DNA from: Chloroflexota bacterium
GTDB taxonomy: Bacteria; Chloroflexota; Dehalococcoidia; Lucifugimonadales; UBA3495
Assembly: GCA_009837355.1 (NCBI GenBank)
Contig: VXTR01000068.1
Span: 62,001-126,000, forward strand
Direction of reading: 5' to 3'
Length of the DNA stretch: 64,000 nt
Positions 8,226 to 17,321 of the stretch are shown in pieces; position 1 is the stretch's first letter, and the number at the start of each line of letters is the position of its first letter. The translations under genes and the position numbers were made by a program. The notes under the pieces are model-generated. The model worked only from the letters and a program-made list of their open reading frames with translations. It ran no database searches and was not told the origin of the DNA.

Positions 8226-9053
8226 ATGCAGATTACCGAGCACGTGTACAGCACGCACATCTCCGAAGACCCCAACGCATACGGGGCGATGCACCCGGGC
8301 GGCACGCAGATCTACTTCGTTGGCGACCCCAAAGACCGCATGGTGATGATCGACTCGGGCGAGCCGTACCGTGCCTGGCGTCGGCAAATCCTGGAGTACT
8401 GGACGGAGCTGGGCGAACCCGGCATCGACGCCATCCTGATTACCCACGGCCACGGCGACCACATCGGCGGGCTGGACCGGCTACAGGAAGCCTTTGACTG
8501 CCCGGTGCGCTGCCATCCCAAGCTGGCGCCCCGGCTGCAGCATATCCTGGGCGGCAATTCGGTGTCGGCGCTGGGCGCGCGGGAGACCATCGAGACCGGC
8601 GGCGGCGCCAAGCTGCGGCCCCTGTTCACGCCGGGACACGAGGAAGACCACGTTTGCTACTTTCTGCGTCCCGACCGGGTGCTGTTCAGCGGCGACAACC
8701 TGCTGGGCAACTCGTCGTCCAGCGTGCGCGACCTGAAGCTGTATATGAACTCGCTGAACCGCATGGCGAAAACCCGGCCGCAGGTGGTGTGCCCCGGACA
8801 CGGCAATACCATCCTGCGGGGCGAGCAACGCATCCTGCAACAGATTGCCCACCGCCAGGGCCGCGAGGAGCAGGTAGTTGCGGCGGTGGCCGGCGGCGCC
8901 GGCACCGTGGATGAGATCGTAACCGCCGTGTATCCCCGGAACCTGCGCAAGTCGCTGCGGGACGCTGCCGGCAGGAACGTCCGCACCCACCTGGAAAAGC
9001 TGCGGCAGGATGGGCGCGTTGCCGAGACGGCGGCGACCTACCGGCTGCGATGA
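8226..9053 (+). CDS. Metallo-beta-lactamase-fold hydrolase with C-terminal winged-helix region
   Basis: 275 aa from the ATG at 8226 (an in-frame GTG at 8211 would overlap trxB). The metal-binding motif THGHGDHIGG is at residues 73-82, and later TPGHEEDHVCYF and PGHGN supply further ligands, an HxHxDH-type dinuclear site. The last 70 residues, with DEIVTAVYPRN and VRTHLEKLRQDGRV, resemble the winged-helix tail of LACTB2-like hydrolases. Substrate could be a thioester, RNA or a lactone. It overlaps the next small gene by ATGA. Confidence 0.87.
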   Translation: MQITEHVYSTHISEDPNAYGAMHPGGTQIYFVGDPKDRMVMIDSGEPYRAWRRQILEYWTELGEPGIDAILITHGHGDHIGGLDRLQEAFDCPVRCHPKLAPRLQHILGGNSVSALGARETIETGGGAKLRPLFTPGHEEDHVCYFLRPDRVLFSGDNLLGNSSSSVRDLKLYMNSLNRMAKTRPQVVCPGHGNTILRGEQRILQQIAHRQGREEQVVAAVAGGAGTVDEIVTAVYPRNLRKSLRDAAGRNVRTHLEKLRQDGRVAETAATYRLR

Positions 9054-9235
9054 TTTACCGTTCGACGGGGCCGTCGGGCGCGGTGGGCTGCGGCCTCGCG
9101 CTGGTTTTCCTGGGCCTGTTTCTGCTGACGCCCATTGGGTTGTTTTTCATCAAGGGAATAGCCTGGTCGCTGGTGGCCGTCGGCGTGCTGCTGGCGGCGC
9201 TGGGCTTGTGGACGTGGCTGCAGCGACGACGTTAG
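9050..9235 (+). CDS. Small membrane protein, two predicted helices
   Basis: 61 aa. The start overlaps the preceding stop as ATGA, which supports translation by coupling. Two hydrophobic segments (about residues 11-32 and 37-55) with a short loop and a basic tail QRRR suggest an inner-membrane hairpin. No family is recognised. Cotranscription with the MBL-fold hydrolase is likely, but the function is unknown. Confidence 0.6.
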   Translation: MIYRSTGPSGAVGCGLALVFLGLFLLTPIGLFFIKGIAWSLVAVGVLLAALGLWTWLQRRR

Positions 9236-9256
9236 TTGCCGGCAGCACGCTTAAAC

Positions 9257-9676
9257 CTACTCCTCCATCAGGCCAGAGCCGTCGCGTTGCAGCAGTTCGA
9301 TTCGCACGTCGTCGGGGCCGCGAACGAAGGCGATGCGGACGCCGGGCCGGATGGTACGCGGCTCGGTGTAAATCTCGGCGCCCTTGCTGCGCAGGTCTTC
9401 CACCGCGCCGTCGATGTCGTCCACCCGGAAGCCGAAGTGGTCCAAGCCGAGGTGAGGGTCGCGCGGGCTCAGGTCAAGGTGCTCTTCCGGCGGGACCGAC
9501 GCGATGAAGATGGCCAGGCCGTTAATGTCCAGGTCGACGCGGGGTACGCCGTCGCTCTGGATGAGGCGCAGCACCTTGGCGCCGAACATGGTCTCGAAAA
9601 AGCCGGCCATGCCCTCCGGGTCCTTGGTGCGCACGTGGATGTGGTCGTAGGTGTAGGTGTACTTGGGTGTCGTCAT
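9257..9676 (-). CDS. VOC/glyoxalase-fold protein
   Basis: 139 aa from the ATG at 9676, which has GGGAGG at 8-base spacing; the reading frame is open further upstream but without a ribosome site. The pattern YDHIHVRTKDPEGMAGFFE at the N-terminus and LDHFGFRVDDIDGAVEDL near residue 76 are the paired beta-alpha-beta-beta-beta units of the vicinal oxygen chelate fold, and a final VRIELLQ carries the expected Glu ligand. Such proteins may be lyases, epimerases or dioxygenases acting on short oxo-acids or CoA esters; a methylmalonyl-CoA epimerase role is possible but not shown. Confidence 0.83.
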   Translation of the reverse strand: MTTPKYTYTYDHIHVRTKDPEGMAGFFETMFGAKVLRLIQSDGVPRVDLDINGLAIFIASVPPEEHLDLSPRDPHLGLDHFGFRVDDIDGAVEDLRSKGAEIYTEPRTIRPGVRIAFVRGPDDVRIELLQRDGSGLMEE

Positions 9677-9742
9677 CGCGAAAGCCTCCCGGCCCGGTAA
9701 TTTGGTAGGCCGACGTGGTTTGGTTGGCTTTATACACAACAA

Positions 9743-9771
9743 GGAGCGCAGCCGCAATGCAACTGCGCTCC
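9743..9771 (-). terminator. Candidate terminator downstream of the nitrite reductase gene
   Basis: Arms GGAGCGCAG and CTGCGCTCC, 9 perfect base pairs, with an 11-base loop, lie 22 bases after the stop of the nirK-like gene. On the minus strand the stem is followed by TTGTTGTG, a moderately T-rich tract, so intrinsic termination is plausible but not certain. Confidence 0.55.
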
Positions 9772-9792
9772 CGGAATCAGGCCAATCGCCGG

Positions 9793-11037
9793 CTATTGGA
9801 TCGGGCCGGGCGGCTTGACCTGCTCCATCAGGTCGTTGTTCCACTCGCCTTCCGCCACCAGGATTGCCTTGGCATCATAGGCGAAGGCTTCAATCAGGTT
9901 GTGGGACAGGTACACGTAGGTTCCCGGTTGGCGGATGGTATGGATGGAGGCTGCGGCGGATCCGGCCGCGATGATCCAGGTTTCCAGGTCCAGCTCGGGC
10001 GGGTCGTTGAAACCGCCCCGTTCCCATACGTAGTCGCCATGACCGCCGATAAGGTGGGGATAGGACTGCCGGTTGGCCTGGGCGTGGACAATCAGCACGT
10101 TCTCCCCGACGTTGGCCGTGAGCTGTCCGTCGCCCTGCAGCGTGCCTGTGACGCCGTTGAACACGATATGGGTCGGGATCAACGTCTTCATAGCTTCCAA
10201 ATCATCTACCAACGATGCTGCCGGGCCGTCGTATCGCTTGAAGTCGCCGTTGGCGTCCCGGGGCAGATAGTAGTCCTGCTCGCCGATGTAGTAGGCCCGG
10301 TCGTAGGGCACCGGGTTGCCGGCCGGGTCTCTCAGCCCGTCTTTGGGCAGCACCATGATGGCGCCGTTCATGCCGTGAGTAACGTGCCACGGCACCATGG
10401 TGCCGCCGGGCGCGCAGTGGTACACGAACACGCCGGGCTTGACGGCCCGGAACCGCAGCACCACCTCCTGTCCAGGTCCCACCTGGGTCAGGGAGCCGCC
10501 GCCCAACGCGCCGACCGAGGCGTGAAAGTCGATGTTGTGGAGCAACTCGCTGCTGGACGGGTTCACCAGGGTCAGCTCAACGTAGTCGCCCTCGTGCACC
10601 ACGATGATGGGGCCGGGGACTGAGCCGTTGAACGTAAATGCCCACATGAATGCTCCTGGAGCAACCTCAATCTCCTTTTCCTCGACCACCATGCGCACCT
10701 CCAGCACTCTGGGCTCGCCCGTGTTCACCTGCTCGTGTTCCGGCAGGAAAGGCGGCGCGACCAGTTCTTGGGTTACCCGTTCCAGGCTGCTGACGTCCTC
10801 TGGCTCCCAGGTGGTGGGGCCGGTCCAGTATTCCGAGGTTCGCGCGGCGGTGTCCTCGCTGCCGGCGCCGGCGGCGGGTACGCCTTCCGGACTGGGTAGC
10901 GCCGTGGGCAGTGAAAACTCCGGTGTGGGTGTAGCGTCAGCGCTGCCCCGACACGCCACCGCGACGGCCAGCAATGCCGTCGCTGCCAACAATATCAGGG
11001 TCAACGGAATGATTCGGTTCCGAATCTGATGCCTCAT
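9793..11037 (-). CDS. nirK: Copper-containing nitrite reductase (NirK type), lipoprotein
   Basis: 414 aa from the ATG at 11037, preceded by AAGGGG; the longer open frame has no ribosome site. Residues 1-29 form a lipoprotein signal ending AVAVAC (lipid Cys29). Two cupredoxin domains follow. All expected ligands are present: type 1 copper H167, C208, H218, M223; type 2 copper H172, H207, H328; active-site D170 and H290. The motifs [19 protein letters not shown] and PHLIGGHGD match NirK/AniA. It would reduce nitrite to nitric oxide outside the cytoplasmic membrane. It stands alone, with no other denitrification genes in view. A palindrome at 11102-11120 may control it. Confidence 0.9.
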   Translation of the reverse strand: MRHQIRNRIIPLTLILLAATALLAVAVACRGSADATPTPEFSLPTALPSPEGVPAAGAGSEDTAARTSEYWTGPTTWEPEDVSSLERVTQELVAPPFLPEHEQVNTGEPRVLEVRMVVEEKEIEVAPGAFMWAFTFNGSVPGPIIVVHEGDYVELTLVNPSSSELLHNIDFHASVGALGGGSLTQVGPGQEVVLRFRAVKPGVFVYHCAPGGTMVPWHVTHGMNGAIMVLPKDGLRDPAGNPVPYDRAYYIGEQDYYLPRDANGDFKRYDGPAASLVDDLEAMKTLIPTHIVFNGVTGTLQGDGQLTANVGENVLIVHAQANRQSYPHLIGGHGDYVWERGGFNDPPELDLETWIIAAGSAAASIHTIRQPGTYVYLSHNLIEAFAYDAKAILVAEGEWNNDLMEQVKPPGPIQ

Positions 11038-11101
11038 GGTTTCCCCTTGCTGGGACCGGGCTGTAGTTTGGTTGCCCAGTACCTCTATTGTATCATTAGA
11101 C

Positions 11102-11120
11102 TTGATATATAACGTATCAA
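11102..11120. promoter_or_regulatory. Palindromic operator candidate upstream of nirK
   Basis: Perfect inverted repeat TTGATA-N7-TATCAA, 65 bases upstream of the nirK start. The half-sites resemble FNR/DNR-type boxes (TTGAT...ATCAA) but the gap is wider than the canonical four bases. On the minus strand a TACAAT -10 candidate follows about 10 bases further with no good -35, so activator-dependent transcription would fit. The regulator is not in the window. Confidence 0.5.
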
Positions 11121-11238
11121 TTTCTGTGATTGGTTTTGCAGCAATCATGCGATTCTGTTGCTATCAGAAGAGTTGGCCGGGTTGACAGGGATGGCCGCCA
11201 CCCTAGAATGACCGCATCAGAGCATCGGGAGGCCCGTT

Positions 11239-12543
11239 ATGCCGGACACTCACTCGGAAGAAGAACTGCTGGATTTAGCCCGGAAGTACAGCTTCCGCAG
11301 CCGGATGGATCGCAGCGGCGTTACCGGCCCGATTTTCGTTTGGGGCCGTGGCTCTGTGGTGCGCGACGTCAACGGCAAGGAGTACCTGGACTTCAACTCC
11401 GGCCAGATGTGCGCCGCCCTGGGGCATAACCATCCGCGCATCGTCCAGGCCCTCCAGGAAAGCGCCGAGACGCTCATCCACAGCCACATGACGATGCTGA
11501 ACGACCGGGAGATTATCCTGGCCAGCCGGCTGGCGGAAATCACGCCGGAGGGCCTCAACCGCAGCATGTTCCTCGGCTCCGGCAGCGATTCCAACGAGGC
11601 GGCCATGGCCATCGCCCGGCGCTATACCGGGGGCTACGAAGTGGCCAGCCCGGTGGTCAGCTTCCACGGCATGAGCGACGCGGCCCGCGCCGTTACCTTT
11701 GCCGGTTGGCGCCAGGGCTACGGCCCCTACGCGCCGGGCAACTATCCAATCATCGCGCCCTACCGCTACCGCTGCAACTTCTGCCAAGAGCGGCCGGCCT
11801 GCGATTACACCTGCCTGGACACCAGCTTTGAACTGTTGGACGCGCAGTCCGACGGGCAGATGGCCGGGGTCATCACCGAGCCGCTGTTCAGCGCCGGCGG
11901 CGTGATTGAGCCACCTCCCGGTTGGTTGCAGGAGTTGAAACTGCGCTGCGAGCGGCGGGGAATGCTGCTGATTCTGGACGAAGCGCAGACCGGCCTAGCC
12001 AAGCTGGGCACGATGTGGGCCTCCGAGCAGGAGGGCGTCGTTCCCGACATTTTCACCATCTCCAAACACTTCGGCGGTGGCATCGCCATCAGCGCGGCCA
12101 TCACCACCGACGAGATTGAGGAGCGGGCGGTGGAAACCGGCCTGGTGGTGGCCCACTCGCACTCCAATGACCCGCTGACCTGCCACGCCGCCATCGCCAG
12201 CCTGGACATCATCCTGGAAGAAAACCTGGTTGACGTGGCCCGGCGAATTGGGGAGTACTGGCAGGCGCACCTGCTGCGATTGCAGGAAAGGCACGAGCTG
12301 ATTGGCGACGTGCGCGGGCGCGGTCTGCTCCAGGGTATCGAGTTCGTAACCGACCGCGAGACTCGGGAACCAGCCTACGCCCAGGGCCAGCAAATCGGCC
12401 GGCAACTGCTGGAAAACGGCCTGATAGTAAGCATCCGGCGGCAGGGGTCGGTGCTGCGTTTTGTCCCGCCGTTCACGACCACGGAGGAGCAGATGGACCT
12501 GGCGGCGGACATTTTGGACCACGCCATAGCATCGGTTTCGTAG
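11239..12543 (+). CDS. Class III PLP-dependent aminotransferase (dialkylglycine decarboxylase-like)
   Basis: 434 aa, ATG after GGGAGG. The fold-type I pattern is clear: GSDSNEAAMAIARRYTGG near residue 113, ILDEAQTGLAKLG near 245 and ISKHFGGG with the PLP lysine at K276. The stretches YRCNFCQERPACDYTCLD and GVIEPPPGWLQELK resemble 2,2-dialkylglycine decarboxylases and related omega-aminotransferases. Amino donor and acceptor are unknown. It is convergent with the cobC-like gene: the two stops are adjacent (12543/12544). Confidence 0.87.
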   Translation: MPDTHSEEELLDLARKYSFRSRMDRSGVTGPIFVWGRGSVVRDVNGKEYLDFNSGQMCAALGHNHPRIVQALQESAETLIHSHMTMLNDREIILASRLAEITPEGLNRSMFLGSGSDSNEAAMAIARRYTGGYEVASPVVSFHGMSDAARAVTFAGWRQGYGPYAPGNYPIIAPYRYRCNFCQERPACDYTCLDTSFELLDAQSDGQMAGVITEPLFSAGGVIEPPPGWLQELKLRCERRGMLLILDEAQTGLAKLGTMWASEQEGVVPDIFTISKHFGGGIAISAAITTDEIEERAVETGLVVAHSHSNDPLTCHAAIASLDIILEENLVDVARRIGEYWQAHLLRLQERHELIGDVRGRGLLQGIEFVTDRETREPAYAQGQQIGRQLLENGLIVSIRRQGSVLRFVPPFTTTEEQMDLAADILDHAIASVS

Positions 12544-13173
12544 TTACCGTTCCCACGCCCGCACCACGCCGCTGATGTGCGACGTGTCGTTGTACAGGTG
12601 CATCACGCAGTTGTCCGGGTAGGTGTAGATGACCGTCAGCGAGCAGTTGGACATGGCGAACTTCCAGTTGGCTTCCAGGGGCAGGCCAAGCAGGGATACG
12701 ATGCCCGCCCGCAGGCTGCCGCCATGCCCGACTATGAGCGCGCTCTCGTCCAGGTGAGTGTCCTTTATCCTCTGCACGATGCCGGCCAGGCGTCTGCTGG
12801 TTTCGCGGATGGTCTCGCCGCCGGGGGGCGCGAAGTCCAGATCGTTGACCATCGACGGTTCGTACAGTTCGGGGTACTTCTCGCGGTACTCAGCCTCCGT
12901 CAGACCCTCGAACACACCCTTGTTGTATTCCCGCAGCTCCTTGGTGAACGTGATGGGCACGTCGCGCTCACCCAAGGCGACGCGAGCGGTTTCCGCGGCC
13001 CGGGACAAGTCCGACGAATAGACGGCGTCGATGGGCACGTTGGACAGGCGACGGGCCAGCATCCGGGCCTGCTCCTGCCCACGCTCGGACAGTGACACGT
13101 CGGTGTGCCCCTGAATCCGGCCGGCAACGTTCCACTCGGTTTCGCCGTGGCGGGTGATGTAGATGATGCCCAT
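12544..13173 (-). CDS. cobC: Histidine phosphatase, likely alpha-ribazole-5'-phosphate phosphatase
   Basis: 209 aa, ATG after GGGAG. The phosphohistidine motif ITRHGETEWNVAGRIQGHTD is at residues 6-25, with E86-type REYNKGVFEG and a second catalytic His in VGHGGSLRAG near 151. These define the branch that includes phosphoglycerate mutases, fructose bisphosphatases and CobC. Sequence alone does not fix the substrate; its place as the last gene of a riboswitch-led cobalamin operon makes removal of phosphate from alpha-ribazole phosphate or adenosylcobalamin phosphate the best guess. Confidence 0.8.
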   Translation of the reverse strand: MGIIYITRHGETEWNVAGRIQGHTDVSLSERGQEQARMLARRLSNVPIDAVYSSDLSRAAETARVALGERDVPITFTKELREYNKGVFEGLTEAEYREKYPELYEPSMVNDLDFAPPGGETIRETSRRLAGIVQRIKDTHLDESALIVGHGGSLRAGIVSLLGLPLEANWKFAMSNCSLTVIYTYPDNCVMHLYNDTSHISGVVRAWER

Positions 13174-13187
13174 GTTGCTCCCTTACG

Positions 13188-14366
13188 TTACTTCGCAGCG
13201 TTGTCGTTCCTTACCTCAGCAATGGCGTCGGTCAAACGCCGGCAATCTTCGACCGGACGCAGGCCGATGCGGATGCAATCCGGCAATCCAAAAGACGCGC
13301 AATCCCGCACGAACAACCCTCGGCGAGCCAACCGGTCCCGCAAGGCCCCGGCGTCCTCCACCTGCGCCAGCACGAAGTTGGCGGCAGCGGGATAGCAGCG
13401 GATGCCCAGCGTGTCCAGACCATCTACCACGCAGCGCAGCGACGCGGCGACGGCGGCTCGCGCCCGTGGCGGATACTCCACGTCCGCAAGGGCCACCACG
13501 CCGGCGGCCTGAGCCAGTCCATTGACGCTCCAATCCGGTTGCAGCGCCAACAGCCTGTCGATGACCTCCGGACTGGCAACCGCATAGCCCAACCGCAAGG
13601 CGGTCAGCGCGTAGTCTTTCGTCATCGACCGCAAGGCGATGATTGACCGATGCCGGGCAGCCAACGCTACCACGTCGGCCTCGGCGTGGCGTTCGGCAAG
13701 ATTGATGTACGCTTCATCGACCACCAGCAGGCTGCCCACGCTTTCGGCGGCGTTGGCCAGGCGGTGCAGTTCCTGGGAGGCCAGCATTGCCCCAGTGGGA
13801 TTGTTCGGGTTGCACACGAACACCAGCGCCGGCCGCCGGGTGTTGATTTCAGCAATGGCAGCGGCGATGTCCCAGGCGAACCCGCCATCGGCGCGCGTTG
13901 CCGTCAGCGTATGCACCTCGCCGCCGGAGATGCGCACGGCGCCGTCGTATTCCCCGTAGGTTGGCGTGAGCAGCAGGGCGGACGCGGAGCAGCCGGAGGG
14001 AGGTAACCCGATGTACGCGCGGGTCAGCAAGTGGATGACCTCTGTGGAGCCGTTACCGACGATGACGTTCTCCACGGCAACGCCGTCCTGCCCATGGTGG
14101 GCGGCAATTGCTTCAGTCAAAGCCAGGCAGTGAGGGTCGGGGTAGGCGGCCAGGTCAACGCTGGCCGTGGCTTCCGCCACGCCGCCCGGCGGCCCCAGCG
14201 GGCTGACGCTGGCGGAGAAGTCCAGGCAGTCTTCAGCGCGCAGTCCCAAAGCGCGCAGCTCGGCCGGCTTGATACCCCCGTGAACGGGGCGAAGGGGCGA
14301 GGTGGCAGCAACTGAGGCGGGCGGCATGGTGGTGTGAGAGAAGATTGCGTGGTACTGGACGGCCAT
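13188..14366 (-). CDS. cobD: L-threonine-O-3-phosphate decarboxylase-like PLP enzyme (CobD)
   Basis: 392 aa if the ATG at 14366 is used, 22 bases after the cbiB stop; an in-frame ATG at 14327 is an alternative, and neither has a strong ribosome site. Fold-type I aminotransferase with the HisC/CobD pattern: GNGSTEVIHLL, FVCNPNNPTGAML, VVDEAYINLAE and the PLP-lysine segment SMTKDYALTALRLGY. It would make (R)-1-amino-2-propanol phosphate for the cobalamin loop. HisC is closely related, but operon position between cbiB and the cobC-like phosphatase favours CobD. Confidence 0.83.
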   Translation of the reverse strand: MAVQYHAIFSHTTMPPASVAATSPLRPVHGGIKPAELRALGLRAEDCLDFSASVSPLGPPGGVAEATASVDLAAYPDPHCLALTEAIAAHHGQDGVAVENVIVGNGSTEVIHLLTRAYIGLPPSGCSASALLLTPTYGEYDGAVRISGGEVHTLTATRADGGFAWDIAAAIAEINTRRPALVFVCNPNNPTGAMLASQELHRLANAAESVGSLLVVDEAYINLAERHAEADVVALAARHRSIIALRSMTKDYALTALRLGYAVASPEVIDRLLALQPDWSVNGLAQAAGVVALADVEYPPRARAAVAASLRCVVDGLDTLGIRCYPAAANFVLAQVEDAGALRDRLARRGLFVRDCASFGLPDCIRIGLRPVEDCRRLTDAIAEVRNDNAAK

Positions 14367-14388
14367 TGGTATGCGTTGGCATTTTACA

Positions 14389-15369
14389 CTACGGCCACAG
14401 CGTCCACCGCAGCCAGATGATGCCGATGGCGACGGCGGCGGCCAGCGCGGCGGTGGCGTACAAGACGCGGTTCGCCCGCGCGATGTGATGGACTGCCGGC
14501 TCCGGTGCCGGGTCGCCCAGGCGGTAGTGTCCAACCTTCTCCAGCGTAACCCCCAAGCCGCCAGCCATGGCGGCCATGGTCCAGCCGGCGTTGGGCGACT
14601 CGGTTCGTTTCCGGTGGGCCAGCATAATGCGCCAGGCCCGGCCGGCGGACACCCCCGGCAGGGCAACCGTCGCCATCCACAGCAGCAGCGCCGCCAGCCG
14701 CGCCGGCAGCAGGTTGACCAGGTCGTCCAGCCGCGCCGACGCCTTGCCCAGGTATTCATAGCGGCCACGATAGCCGACCATGCTGTCCAGGGTATTGATG
14801 GCGCGGTATGCGACGGCGCCGGGCAAGCCGAACAGGGCAAAGGCCAGCAGCGGCCCGACGACGCTGTCGGTGATGTTTTCGGCCACGGATTCAATGGCGC
14901 CGGCGGCCATCTGCCCTGCGGTCAACTGCGAGGTATCCCGGCTGACCAGCGCCGACATCTCCCGCCGTGCTTGGGCTATGTCCCCTGACGATAAAACGCG
15001 CCCGATGCCGGCGGCGACGCGGTGGAGCATCCGCACCGAAAAGGTGGTTTTCAGCAGCACGGCGACTACCACCAGGTACGCCAGCGGATGCAATTGCAGC
15101 AGCCCGAAAGTGACCGCCCAGGCCAACGCCCCCCACCACGCCGGTATCAGCAGGGCCATTCCCGTGCCGAATACCAACTGCAACGCCGGCGGCGACTGCT
15201 GACCGGGAGCGATGCGTTCGGCCAAAGCCACAGTCTTGCCCATCCACACCGTGGGGTGTAAGCGGTTAGGCGGTTCGCCCAGCGTCAAGTCCAGCAGCAG
15301 GGCCAGCAACAATACCAGCGCATCAAGAGGGACGGGCAGGCCGTTGAGTGCGTCGCCGACTGCGTTCAT
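14389..15369 (-). CDS. cbiB: Adenosylcobinamide-phosphate synthase
   Basis: 326 aa, polytopic membrane protein. The early LLDLTLGEPPNRLHPTVWMGK motif region (residues about 25-45), the MVGYRG..EYLGKASARLDDLVN stretch near 191-214 and a cluster of hydrophobic helices are characteristic of CbiB/CobD(Pseudomonas). It attaches aminopropanol phosphate to adenosylcobyric acid. The start ATG overlaps the cobS stop as ATGA. The last stretch carries a C-terminal hydrophobic helix. Assignment is firm from motif plus operon. Confidence 0.92.
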   Translation of the reverse strand: MNAVGDALNGLPVPLDALVLLLALLLDLTLGEPPNRLHPTVWMGKTVALAERIAPGQQSPPALQLVFGTGMALLIPAWWGALAWAVTFGLLQLHPLAYLVVVAVLLKTTFSVRMLHRVAAGIGRVLSSGDIAQARREMSALVSRDTSQLTAGQMAAGAIESVAENITDSVVGPLLAFALFGLPGAVAYRAINTLDSMVGYRGRYEYLGKASARLDDLVNLLPARLAALLLWMATVALPGVSAGRAWRIMLAHRKRTESPNAGWTMAAMAGGLGVTLEKVGHYRLGDPAPEPAVHHIARANRVLYATAALAAAVAIGIIWLRWTLWP

Positions 15370-16241
15370 AAGGCGGAATAGGAGAACCAGCCGCCCTGCA
15401 GGGGCAGCCAGTCGAGCAAGTGGAAGAAGACGCCGGCGCCGTACCCCAGGTCAAGATATTCGGGCGGTTCAATGCCGAGCCACACCGTGAAACACGCTAG
15501 CGAGAATGCCTCCACTATCTCGTTGGTTGCGCCGTAGCAGTCTCCGGTCAGGCCGCCGCCCAGCCTCCGGGCAGCCCAGAGACCCAGCGCCATTGCCAGT
15601 AACGACGATGCCGCCAGGACCGATATGCCCACCACGCCGAGGGTCAGCCAGCATACTCCGGCGGCGGTGAGCAGTGCGAGCAGAGTCGCTAGCCACGGGC
15701 GACGCCCGGCGAAAAACGCGCTGCCGATGCCCTGCTGGCGTCCGTAGGGAAAGGCCGTCAGCAACAGGGTCATGCACCACCGGGATATGACCGGAAATAC
15801 CAACAGGGACGCGGCCAGGGAACCAATCAGCAGGGCCAGGCTGCTGAGGGCAGCGAATTTGACCAGCAGGACGCAGAAGCAGCCGGCCACCGCGAATGAT
15901 CCCACGCGGGAATCGCGCATAATCTCCAGGCGGCGTTCCACGGTGCGACCGCCCCACATGGCGTCGCAGAAGTCCATCAGGCCGTCCAGGTGCAGGAAGC
16001 GGTTGACCAGGGCGGGTATAACCGTCAGTAGCCCTGCGGCCAGCAGAGTGTATGCAAAGGGCGGCGGGATGAGAACGAACAGCTTCAGCACGCCGACCAG
16101 CAGCAGCCCGTACAGCAAGCCGACGACGGGATACCAGCCCCGGGAGCGGGATATTTCGGCGTCGGTCGGCTCGCGCACGCCAACGGGCAGCAGCGTCAGA
16201 AACGACAGGGCCACCAGCAGCGGGGCGAACACATAGCGCAC
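15366..16241 (-). CDS. cobS: Adenosylcobinamide-GDP ribazoletransferase
   Basis: 291 aa assuming a GTG start at 16241, 8 bases after the cobT stop; the frame is open further upstream but that part overlaps cobT and has no resemblance. The motif LHLDGLMDFCDAMWGG (near residue 88) and RDSRVGSFAV are diagnostic of CobS, followed by GGLTGDCYGATNEIVEA near the C-terminus. Several hydrophobic helices fit a membrane enzyme. It joins the activated corrinoid to alpha-ribazole. No ATG exists near the expected N-terminus, which is why a GTG is chosen. Confidence 0.9.
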   Translation of the reverse strand: MRYVFAPLLVALSFLTLLPVGVREPTDAEISRSRGWYPVVGLLYGLLLVGVLKLFVLIPPPFAYTLLAAGLLTVIPALVNRFLHLDGLMDFCDAMWGGRTVERRLEIMRDSRVGSFAVAGCFCVLLVKFAALSSLALLIGSLAASLLVFPVISRWCMTLLLTAFPYGRQQGIGSAFFAGRRPWLATLLALLTAAGVCWLTLGVVGISVLAASSLLAMALGLWAARRLGGGLTGDCYGATNEIVEAFSLACFTVWLGIEPPEYLDLGYGAGVFFHLLDWLPLQGGWFSYSAL

Positions 16242-16249
16242 CAGCGTAG

Positions 16250-17320
16250 CTATCCGTCGTCCCGGTCGGATACGCCGGCCTCGGCGAAAGTGGCCATCTC
16301 CGCCAGGCATTTCGCCGCCGCTTCCACGATGTGCATCGCCAGCGCGGCGCCGGTGCCCTCGCCCAGCCGCATCTCCATGTCCAGCAGCGGCGTTAGCCTC
16401 ATGGCCTGCAAACCCACGTTGTGCCCCGGCTCCACCGAGCGATGGGCCGCAATCATGCGCTCCGCAACCGCCGGGCAGATGCGCCACGCTATCAGCGCCG
16501 CGGCTCCGCTGATGAATCCGTCCACGATGACTGCGCAGTTGCGGCTTGCCGCGCCCAGCATCACGCCGGCCAGTACGCCGATTTCATAGCCGCCCACCTT
16601 CATCAGCACGTCCAGCCCGTCGTTGCCGTCGGGTCGGTTGACCTCCAAGGCGCGGCGGATGGTGGCGATTTTGGCGGCCAGCGCGTCGTCGTCAACGCCG
16701 GTGCCGCGTCCGGTAACGTCGGCCGCGTCCGCGCCGGTAATGGTCGCAGTGATGGCGGCGGAGGGAGTGGTGTTGCCGATGCCCATGTCGCCGCCGGCAA
16801 TCAGATTCGCCCCGGCGTCGGCCCGCTCGTTGGCGGCGGCGATGCCGATTTCCAGGCAGCGGATGGCATCGGCGCGGCTCATGGCGGGGCCGGCGGCAAT
16901 GTTGCCGGCCCCGTAGCCCACCTTGGCAATGGTGAGGCCGGGCTGCGGTTCAAGGTCAACGGCCACGCCAGCGTCGATTACGGTGATGTCGGCTCCGGCG
17001 TGGCGGGCCAGGGCGTTGATGGCTGCTCCGCCGGCCAGGAAGTTGAACACCATCTGCGGCGTTACCTCCGCTGGATACGCCGACACTCCTTCGGACGCTA
17101 CGCCGTGGTCGCCGGCCACTACGATGACGGCTTTGCCCGTCACCTGCGGTATCGGCCGGCCGAAGATGCCGGCCAGCTGAACGGACAAGTATTCCAGCCG
17201 GCCCAGGCTGCCGGGTGGTTTGGTCAGGACACCCTGGCGGGCCTCGGCGGCGGCGACAGCGTCCGCGTCCAGGGGGCTAATGGCGGCAATGGTTTGGTCA
17301 ACCAGCGTGGAGATGGTCAT
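16250..17320 (-). CDS. cobT: Nicotinate-nucleotide-dimethylbenzimidazole phosphoribosyltransferase
   Basis: 356 aa from the ATG at 17320, one base after the cobO stop. CobT signatures are seen: TKPPGSLGRLEYL near residue 33, VVAGDHGVASEGVSAYP near 66, GDMGIGNTTPSAAI near 176 and VGGYEIGVLAG near 247, and the catalytic Glu in LGEGTGAALA near 324. It makes alpha-ribazole phosphate from dimethylbenzimidazole and nicotinate mononucleotide. Size is normal. Tight spacing places it in the same transcript as cobO and cobS. Confidence 0.93.
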   Translation of the reverse strand: MTISTLVDQTIAAISPLDADAVAAAEARQGVLTKPPGSLGRLEYLSVQLAGIFGRPIPQVTGKAVIVVAGDHGVASEGVSAYPAEVTPQMVFNFLAGGAAINALARHAGADITVIDAGVAVDLEPQPGLTIAKVGYGAGNIAAGPAMSRADAIRCLEIGIAAANERADAGANLIAGGDMGIGNTTPSAAITATITGADAADVTGRGTGVDDDALAAKIATIRRALEVNRPDGNDGLDVLMKVGGYEIGVLAGVMLGAASRNCAVIVDGFISGAAALIAWRICPAVAERMIAAHRSVEPGHNVGLQAMRLTPLLDMEMRLGEGTGAALAMHIVEAAAKCLAEMATFAEAGVSDRDDG

Positions 17321-17321
17321 G

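Noticed and set aside
14367-14894. N-terminal extension of the CobD-like protein across the cbiB gene
   Set aside because: It is out of frame with cbiB and Pro/Ala/Trp-rich, the composition of a shadow.
16242-16487. Long N-terminal extension of cobS
   Set aside because: It overlaps cobT on the same strand and has no resemblance to CobS. GTG at 16241 is chosen.
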